Source of the DNA: JABWBD01 sp040768665
Lineage (GTDB): Bacteria; Planctomycetota; Planctomycetia; Pirellulales; Thermoguttaceae
Reading direction: 5' to 3'
Assembly (NCBI GenBank): GCA_040768665.1
Contig: JAXGMN010000001.1
Coordinates: forward strand, 1-8,539
Length of the DNA: 8,539 bases
Below, piece by piece: positions 1-5,304 of this stretch. Within the stretch, counting starts at the first letter, position 1. Every line of letters begins with the position of its first letter. A model generated the notes under the pieces. The model was not told the DNA's origin and made no database searches. It saw only the letters and a program-made list of their open reading frames with translations. The position numbers and the translations under genes are program-made.

Positions 1-280
1 CAGTTTTTCCGAATTCACATCCGCTTACTGTGCGTTCCGGCCGTTTTCGTGTGATTTTTTCGCCGTTAGAGGGGTTTTCGGGATCGGTTTCGCCAATTCA
101 GAGTTCCGTGTCAGGAATCGGGGAAAGCGAGTTACGGGACAAGGGAGGCGAGCTGCGAGTCCGGGGCTTGGAAAGCCGTGGAGGTGATGGCTCGGCTGAT
201 GGGCGGAGACATTACGCGTTAGACGCGGGCGCTACGTGGATAATCTGGGCTAGTGCCTTCCGCTCTTGGTACCTATCCCC

Positions 281-310
281 GAAATTCTTCGAAATTCTCT
301 AGAATCTCTG
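281..310. repeat. Three degenerate 10-bp direct repeats, possible operator
   Basis: Three consecutive 10-mers read GAAATTCTTC, GAAATTCTCT and AGAATCTCTG. The first two match at 8 of 10 positions; the third is more diverged. The junction of the second and third also forms a short inverted repeat, ATTCT-CT-AGAAT (294-305). A 10-bp period places the units on one face of the helix, which is typical of a protein-binding site. The cluster ends about 45 bp before the sigma factor start, so it lies in or just after the promoter. The regulatory role is inference; AT-rich sequence could produce this by chance. Confidence 0.3.
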
Positions 311-342
311 ACAGACTTTTGATGCCGCGGGGGAATGAGCAA

Positions 343-348
343 GGGAGG
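343..348 (+). promoter_or_regulatory. Shine-Dalgarno of the ECF sigma factor (decides the start)
   Basis: GGGAGG lies 6 nt before the ATG at 355. It supports this start over the in-frame ATG at 253, which has no comparable site and would add 34 residues that do not look like sigma factor sequence and would span the repeat cluster. Confidence 0.75.
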
Positions 349-354
349 CACACG

Positions 355-939
355 ATGGACGAGCCGCAGACGACCCGCGAGAGCCTGTTGATCCGTTTGA
401 GCGACGGACAGGACAGGCAGGCATGGTCCGACTTTGTGGATCTGTATTGTCCCGTGGTCTACGCCTTTGCCCGCCGCCAGGGCCTCCAGGATGCCGACGC
501 GGCGGACTTGGTCCAAGAGGTGTTGCGGTCGGTCGCGGGCTCGCTGCCCAATTACGACCGTCAGAAAGGCCGGTTCCGGAATTGGCTGATGGCCGTGGTG
601 CGTCACCGGCTGAGCGAATTCTGGGCGATGCGGCGGCGCGAGGTTTCCGGCAGCGGCGACACGCGGGTGCTTCGCCACCTGGAACAAGTCGCCGTCGGAG
701 ACGATCCCGACCAAGTGTGGGACCAAGAATACCGGCAGAGCGTGTTCCGCGTGGCCGCGGCCCGCGTTCGCCACGAGTTCGCGGAGGCGACGTGGCAGGC
801 CTTTTGGCAAACCACGGTCGAAGGAAAAGCGACGAAGGAAGTCGCCCGCCTGCTGGGAATCTCCGAAGGGGCGGTTTATCTCGCCCGGTCCCGTGTGACG
901 GCGCGACTGAAGAAGCAAGTCCAAGCCCTGAACGAATGA
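355..939 (+). CDS. ECF-type RNA polymerase sigma factor (sigma-70 family, kinase-associated planctomycete type)
   Basis: This 194-residue protein would bind core RNA polymerase in the cytoplasm and redirect it to a small set of promoters. Sigma region 2 covers about residues 24-95, with the DLVQEV core-binding motif at 51-56 and the aromatic/basic stretch FRNWLMAVVRHRL at 74-86 for -10 melting and recognition. A short linker (about 96-143) leads to region 4, about 144-190, with a helix-turn-helix near KEVARLLGISEGAVYLARSRV for -35 recognition. Regions 1 and 3 are absent, as in ECF factors, and the length is normal. The N-terminal pattern (TRESLLIRLSDGQDRQAW, then DLY) matches planctomycete ECF factors encoded beside Ser/Thr kinases. 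The next gene starts 28 nt downstream, so the two are probably co-transcribed, and its zinc finger makes it the likely regulator. Target promoters are unknown. The family call is firm; the subgroup is from memory. Confidence 0.93.
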   Translation: MDEPQTTRESLLIRLSDGQDRQAWSDFVDLYCPVVYAFARRQGLQDADAADLVQEVLRSVAGSLPNYDRQKGRFRNWLMAVVRHRLSEFWAMRRREVSGSGDTRVLRHLEQVAVGDDPDQVWDQEYRQSVFRVAAARVRHEFAEATWQAFWQTTVEGKATKEVARLLGISEGAVYLARSRVTARLKKQVQALNE

Positions 940-954
940 CCTTTCTGCTGAGAA

Positions 955-960
955 AAGGAG
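955..960 (+). promoter_or_regulatory. Shine-Dalgarno of the kinase gene
   Basis: AAGGAG sits 7 nt before the ATG at 968, in the 28-nt gap after the sigma factor stop. It fixes the kinase start and keeps the N-terminal zinc-finger cysteine (C7) inside the protein. Confidence 0.75.
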
Positions 961-967
961 CCGCCTC

Positions 968-3900
968 ATGGCCGAACCGCAGTCTTGTCCGAACGAAGCC
1001 GAATTGAAGTCGCTACTTGACGGGACGGCGTCCGACGAGCGTCAAGCGGCGTTCGCCTTGCACCTCGAATCCTGCGACGCTTGCCGGCGGCGGCTGGACT
1101 CGTTGGCTGGCCAAAGCAACGTGGTTCCTCCAGAGGTGGTCGCCGGAGCGGAGTCGCCGGGCCGCTCCGAGGCATTGGAGGAAGCGATGCGCAAGCTGAA
1201 ATCCGACGCCGGCGCTACGGTTGAAACGTTGGCCGGGCCAAGCATGGCCCCGCCGTCGTTGGCGTTCCTGGGGCCTGCCACCAATCCGCGGCACTTGGGA
1301 CAGTTGGCCGGATACGACGTCCTGGAGGTGATCGGCCGCGGCGGCATGGGCACCGTGCTTAAGGCCCGCGACGCGAAACTCGAACGGATGGTGGCCGTCA
1401 AGGTGCTCAATCCCGACTTGGCGTCCAGCGGCCCAGCCCGCACCCGATTCCTGCGTGAAGCTCGATCAGCGGCCGCCGTGACTCACGAGCACGTGGTCAC
1501 GATCCACGCAGTCGATGATGCGGGCGACGCGCCGTTCCTAGTGATGGAATACATCGTCGGCGTGTCGTTGGAGGACCGCATCCAGCGAAGTGGGCACTTG
1601 AAGTTGGAAGAGATCCTTCGGATCGGCATGCAGATCGCATCCGGTTTGGCGGCCGCTCATGCCCAGGGCTTGGTCCACCGCGACATCAAGCCCAGCAACA
1701 TCCTGCTGGAAAACGGCGTCGAGCGGGTGAAGATCACCGATTTTGGCCTAGCCCGCGTGGTGCATGAAGCGCAGATCACTAAGAGCAACGCCATCGCGGG
1801 CACGCCGCAGTACATGTCGCCCGAGCAGGCCCGCGGCGAGCCGGTGGATCACCGCAGCGACCTGTTCAGCTTGGGTTGCGTGATGTACGCCATGTGCGTC
1901 GGCCGCTCGCCGTTCCGCGCGGAAACGCCCACGGGAGCAATCCATCGGGTTTGCGAGGACACCCCGCGCCCAATCCGCGAGATCAACCCCGAAGTCCCCG
2001 AATGGCTCGTCGCAATCATCGGTCGCCTGCTCGCCAAAAAGCCGGAAGACCGCTTTCAGACGGCCGGCGAAGTGTCAGAAACGCTTGGCCAGTACCTGGC
2101 GCATGTGCAGCAGCCGTCGAGGGTGCAGTTGCCAGCTCTCTCACTGGCGACGCGGGCTACATGCGATGGTGCATCTGTGTTTCGAACCCGGCGGCTTCCC
2201 TTGGCTTTCGGTACGCTGTGTCTCGGCCTGATCCTTATTGGAACGCTGGAGCTGACGGGAGTCACTAGCCTGCGGAATCACCTTAACATGGCGAGAGCGC
2301 CCGAAGGCCCTCAGAAAGCGAAAAGCGGGCCCGGTGTGCTGGACCCTCCCCCGAGATTTCAGATCGTCGATATTCAGCCGTTTGCCAACGGCGCACGGAC
2401 GGAACCGACGGATGGAAATGACTCACGCAATAATCTCGCCGAGCTGCCGGAACAATTGGAAATCGACGGTGTGCCCTTTCAGATCGGTAGCCGCTACATC
2501 CAACTTGGCCGCGATGAGGACTCAGGATGGCCCACCAAGCTATCGGGAATCGCGGTCAATCGGCGAGCCGCCAAGCTCCACTTTCTGCACGGATGCGCGC
2601 GCGGAATCCCGCTGTACGGACCAGTCGCTGCTTCATACATCTTGCACTACGACGATGGCACAACCGCAGAGTTGCCGATGGTTCTGGGCCGGCATTTTCT
2701 GAATTGGTGGGTGCCCGAGCAGGACTCGATCGACGCCACCCGTGCAACGGCTTGGAAAGGTAGAAATGCGTGTGCCGCGGAAAAGGGTTGCCGGATCGAA
2801 GTGTTTGCGTGTCCTCAAGAGAACCCTCATCCTGAAAAGCTCATCACCACGATTGATTTCGAGTGCGGCTCACTTCGATGGCCATTCCCGTTCTGCCTTG
2901 GAATCACCTGCGATCGGGACGAAACGCGGCTAGCCCCCGAACCCGGAATTCTGGCTGTTGCGAACCAAGGTTTCGCGGGGAGCAACAGATACTCGATCAC
3001 AGTTGCTGGTCAAACACCATTGTCGCTGGCCACCAAAAGAAGACACGACATCACTCTCCCGCCGGGTCGTTACAAGGTTCAAATCCGCGATGGTAAGACC
3101 TTTGTCCGGGGCGGAGCAGTGCAGATATGGGCAGGCGGGAGAGTCTGGCTGGACATCGACGGTGAGCAGGCACTGATTCCGCTCACGGCTCCCCAACCCG
3201 AGCCGGCCGAGGAGTTGATCGGTCAATTGGGAGGCATCAACAACGCCACTTTGTCGGACGACGGCAAGACTCTGGCCACCGCCGCTGGCGATGGCACCTT
3301 GGCAATCTGGAGGCAGGAGCGGGATGCTTGGAGGCAAGATGCCACTTTGCACGCTCACCACCGGGCCGTTTCTGGAGTTGCGCTGTCGCCGCGGGGGGGG
3401 GCGGCGGCGACAGGGGGCGCCGACGGCCAACTGCTGCTTTGGGATCTCCGTGAAATGTCGCCAATGGTGCTAAAAGCAGACAACGTAGGTGTCAATGTCG
3501 TGGCATTTTCTCCCGATGGGCGGATATTGGTTTCCGGCAATTTTGATGGTACCGTGGACGTCTGGAACGTGGCGACTCGCACGAAGCTCAATTGGTTCCG
3601 CGCGCATCCAGGTAAGACTCTCGCTGCAGTATTCTCGCCGGACGGCAAACTGTTGGCCACAGGCGGCGTCGGCGAGAACTTTGCGAAGCTCTGGGAGACC
3701 AAAGGATGGCAACTTCGGCAGACGCTCAAAGGACATACGCTCCCCGTCGCCGCGGTCACATTCACGGGCGATGGTACGAGACTTGCGTCGGCAAGCGGCG
3801 ATTCGACGGCCAAGTGCTGGAAGGTCGAAACGGGAGAACTCTTGCAGACCTTCATTCACCCTCAGGACTTATACTCCGTCGCTTTCAGCCCGGACGACCG

Positions 3901-5113
3901 TCTCTTGGCAACGGGCGGCCTTTTCCACACGGTTCGCATTTGGGATCTGGCGACCGGGAAACCGCTGCATGACTTTCACGCGCATTGGGCAGACATACGA
4001 TTCGTTGCATTCACTCCCAATGGCGAACGATTGCTGAGCGGAAGTATGGACAACACGGTGCGAGCGTGGTCTGTATCTAGTCTTCCAAAGGCGTCCGAAA
4101 CTGAATCTCACGGTATCTCGCCCGTCGCAACCTTTAGGGTTGCGGAAGACTGGAGCATGTGCGCGGCCTTCGCACCGCGTACGGGAAACTGGCTTGCCGC
4201 CGTAAGCATCCAGCCAGATTGCCTCAGCGTCTGGGATTTGCAGGATTTCTCCCGCACGGCCTTCTTTTCGATATTGACGGGCAAGCCGGAAAGCTCGAGT
4301 TATCAATCTCTTGCGTTCACGCCGGACGAAGGCACGTTGATCACCTGCAAATCCGGCAAGGGTTCTCCGCTAATCGGGTTGTGGGACACTCGTCATGGGT
4401 ATCGGCTTCGAGAGAAACTCTCTGTCGATTCAACACTCGGACAGAATGACTTCTCCTTGGCATCGATGGCCATCTCTGGCGACGGAGCTGTGCTGGTGGT
4501 CGTTTCGCGAGAGCAAGGGATTGTGAGCGCAATCGACCTGAGCACTAAGAAGTCGCGATGGTCGGTTGCGATGGCTCCGGGTGATCCGTTTACTCCATCC
4601 TTTTCGCCGGATGGTAAGACGGTGGCTGTCGGAACGGTTGACGGGCTCATCTTGTTGCTCGATGCGCGCACCGGCAAGGAGATCCGTCCTCCGCTGCAAC
4701 ATGGTCGCGAACCGGTCGCTGCCGTGGCTTTCGCCCAGCAGGGGACGCTGGCGTCCGCAGGAAAAGATGGCAACGTGAAGCTCTGGTCCGCGGAATCATT
4801 CGAGCTGACCACGTTGCCAAAAGTCCACACCGAGACCTTGTTCTCGGCGGCCTTTTCTCCGGACGGCGGACTCTTGGTCACGACGGGCGGTATGTGGGTA
4901 CCGTGGGAGCCCCTCGGTTCCCACAAGGGAGAAATCTGCGTTTGGGACGTGGCAAATCGTAAACTGCTCACCAAGTTGCACGCTCACGACGGCTGCGTGT
5001 CATGCGCCGTTTTCAGCCCCGATGGCAAGCGTCTCGCTACTACCGGCCGTGGCGGGAAGATGTACCTGTGGGACGTGGAGGATCTTCTGACGTACGGGAC
5101 AGGCAACGAATAG
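968..5113 (+). CDS. Membrane Ser/Thr protein kinase with N-terminal anti-sigma zinc finger and C-terminal WD40 propellers
   Basis: A 1381-residue probable sensor kinase. Residues 7-39 form an anti-sigma (ZAS / zf-HC2-like) zinc site: C7, then H32-x3-C36-x2-C39. The Hanks kinase domain spans about 115-380: glycine loop G123-R-G-G-M-G128, ATP-binding lysine K145 in VAVK, catalytic HRD at 237-239 with K241 and N244, DFG at 258-260, and activation segment GTPQYMSPE at 278-286 with T271, S273 and T279 as possible phosphosites. All key residues are present, so it should be active. One hydrophobic helix at about 410-430 predicts a cytoplasmic kinase and an exported C-terminus. Next come a beta-sandwich-like domain common in planctomycete kinases (about 485-650, NWW at 579-581), a beta-rich PEGA-like segment (about 660-735), and 14 WD40 units (about 753-1375). 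It follows the sigma gene in a probable operon. Ligand and substrates are unknown; sigma binding is inferred. Confidence 0.92.
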   Translation: MAEPQSCPNEAELKSLLDGTASDERQAAFALHLESCDACRRRLDSLAGQSNVVPPEVVAGAESPGRSEALEEAMRKLKSDAGATVETLAGPSMAPPSLAFLGPATNPRHLGQLAGYDVLEVIGRGGMGTVLKARDAKLERMVAVKVLNPDLASSGPARTRFLREARSAAAVTHEHVVTIHAVDDAGDAPFLVMEYIVGVSLEDRIQRSGHLKLEEILRIGMQIASGLAAAHAQGLVHRDIKPSNILLENGVERVKITDFGLARVVHEAQITKSNAIAGTPQYMSPEQARGEPVDHRSDLFSLGCVMYAMCVGRSPFRAETPTGAIHRVCEDTPRPIREINPEVPEWLVAIIGRLLAKKPEDRFQTAGEVSETLGQYLAHVQQPSRVQLPALSLATRATCDGASVFRTRRLPLAFGTLCLGLILIGTLELTGVTSLRNHLNMARAPEGPQKAKSGPGVLDPPPRFQIVDIQPFANGARTEPTDGNDSRNNLAELPEQLEIDGVPFQIGSRYIQLGRDEDSGWPTKLSGIAVNRRAAKLHFLHGCARGIPLYGPVAASYILHYDDGTTAELPMVLGRHFLNWWVPEQDSIDATRATAWKGRNACAAEKGCRIEVFACPQENPHPEKLITTIDFECGSLRWPFPFCLGITCDRDETRLAPEPGILAVANQGFAGSNRYSITVAGQTPLSLATKRRHDITLPPGRYKVQIRDGKTFVRGGAVQIWAGGRVWLDIDGEQALIPLTAPQPEPAEELIGQLGGINNATLSDDGKTLATAAGDGTLAIWRQERDAWRQDATLHAHHRAVSGVALSPRGGAAATGGADGQLLLWDLREMSPMVLKADNVGVNVVAFSPDGRILVSGNFDGTVDVWNVATRTKLNWFRAHPGKTLAAVFSPDGKLLATGGVGENFAKLWETKGWQLRQTLKGHTLPVAAVTFTGDGTRLASASGDSTAKCWKVETGELLQTFIHPQDLYSVAFSPDDRLLATGGLFHTVRIWDLATGKPLHDFHAHWADIRFVAFTPNGERLLSGSMDNTVRAWSVSSLPKASETESHGISPVATFRVAEDWSMCAAFAPRTGNWLAAVSIQPDCLSVWDLQDFSRTAFFSILTGKPESSSYQSLAFTPDEGTLITCKSGKGSPLIGLWDTRHGYRLREKLSVDSTLGQNDFSLASMAISGDGAVLVVVSREQGIVSAIDLSTKKSRWSVAMAPGDPFTPSFSPDGKTVAVGTVDGLILLLDARTGKEIRPPLQHGREPVAAVAFAQQGTLASAGKDGNVKLWSAESFELTTLPKVHTETLFSAAFSPDGGLLVTTGGMWVPWEPLGSHKGEICVWDVANRKLLTKLHAHDGCVSCAVFSPDGKRLATTGRGGKMYLWDVEDLLTYGTGNE
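986..1084 (+). other. Anti-sigma-like zinc-binding motif encoded at the kinase N-terminus
   Basis: The encoded residues C7, H32, C36 and C39 follow the H-x3-C-x2-C pattern of zinc anti-sigma domains, with an upstream cysteine as fourth ligand. In that family this fold clamps an ECF sigma factor between regions 2 and 4. Being fused to a kinase and encoded directly after an ECF gene, it is the best candidate for the physical link between the two proteins. The motif is seen directly; zinc and sigma binding are inferred. Confidence 0.75.
3224..5095 (+). repeat. WD40 repeat array, 14 units, probably two seven-bladed propellers
   Basis: Reading the kinase C-terminus by eye gives 14 successive units of roughly 35-55 residues. 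Most have the pattern FSPDG...LATGG..D..V.LWD. Clear units end in AIWR, LLWDL, DVWNV, KLWET, KCWKV, RIWDL, RAWSV, SVWDL, GLWDT, KLWSA, CVWDV and YLWDV; two weaker units end in SAIDL and LLLDA. Fourteen is exactly two seven-bladed propellers. Units 8-11 are the most divergent and unit 13 carries an insertion (GGMWVPWEPLGSHKGE). WD40 propellers are binding platforms, and after a membrane helix this array would be exposed outside the cytoplasmic membrane. Unit boundaries are approximate. Confidence 0.85.
3393..3401 (+). repeat. Nine-G homopolymer inside the kinase reading frame
   Basis: A run of nine G lies in the second WD40 unit, where the usual SPDG turn reads SPRGGAAATGG. The frame is intact through it. 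Gain or loss of one G would cut the protein in the first propeller, leaving zinc finger, kinase and membrane helix but no complete sensor. It may be a slippage site or a place where sequencing errors gather. Confidence 0.8.
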
Positions 5114-5304
5114 CGGGTGTGATCCGCGTCGTGTCCCCTGGTTGCCCCCGCTGAAAGCACCGAAGCGGTCGGAGGTGCCGCGACCCGTTACGTCCATACC
5201 TGTCGTGTCCGGCGGCAGTCCTCTCACTGGCAGGCCGCGGACTTGGTATACTGGCCGCCGTCACGTTTTTGGCATCCTGTTTTCTCCAATTCTCGACGGG
5301 CGGC
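5114..5304. other. Intergenic region between the kinase and methyltransferase genes
   Basis: These 191 bp hold no gene. Just after the kinase stop there is a GC-rich hairpin (5157-5178, GCACCGA pairing with TCGG-agg-TGC across a 5-nt loop) with no T tract, so it is not a convincing terminator. Further right is the extended -10 element at 5245-5253. The in-frame stop at 5152-5154 and the lack of an ATG between it and 5305 limit how far upstream the methyltransferase could start. Confidence 0.6.
5245..5253 (+). promoter_or_regulatory. Extended -10 promoter element for the methyltransferase gene
   Basis: The sequence TGGTATACT is a TGn extension plus the hexamer TATACT, one mismatch from the TATAAT consensus. 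No good -35 is found 16-18 bp upstream, which extended -10 promoters can tolerate. Transcription would start near 5260, giving a leader of about 45 nt before the ATG at 5305. This suggests expression independent of the upstream kinase operon. It is a sequence match only. Confidence 0.45.

Larger units (their letters stand above)
1..354. other. Non-coding leader upstream of the sigma/kinase operon
   Basis: I see no convincing gene here. The one open frame (a GTG start at 30, running to 302) has no Shine-Dalgarno and a composition with no recognisable protein family. No tRNA, CRISPR or insertion-sequence structure is visible. The right part is AT-richer and holds the repeat cluster at 281-310, a weak -10-like hexamer GATAAT at 239-244 with no acceptable -35 partner, and the ribosome binding site at 343-348. 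It most likely contains the promoter and control region of the sigma factor operon, but the transcription start cannot be fixed from sequence alone. Confidence 0.55.

Noticed and set aside
30..302. 90-residue open frame with a GTG start at the left edge
   Set aside because: No ribosome binding site, low-complexity Arg/Ser/Gly composition, no family resemblance, and it overlaps the likely promoter region.
253..354. Longer N-terminus for the sigma factor from the ATG at 253
   Set aside because: The added residues do not resemble sigma factors, and the ATG at 355 has a strong Shine-Dalgarno at ideal spacing.
5157..5178. Hairpin after the kinase gene as an intrinsic terminator
   Set aside because: The stem is interrupted by a 3-nt bulge and there is no following T tract, so termination cannot be claimed.
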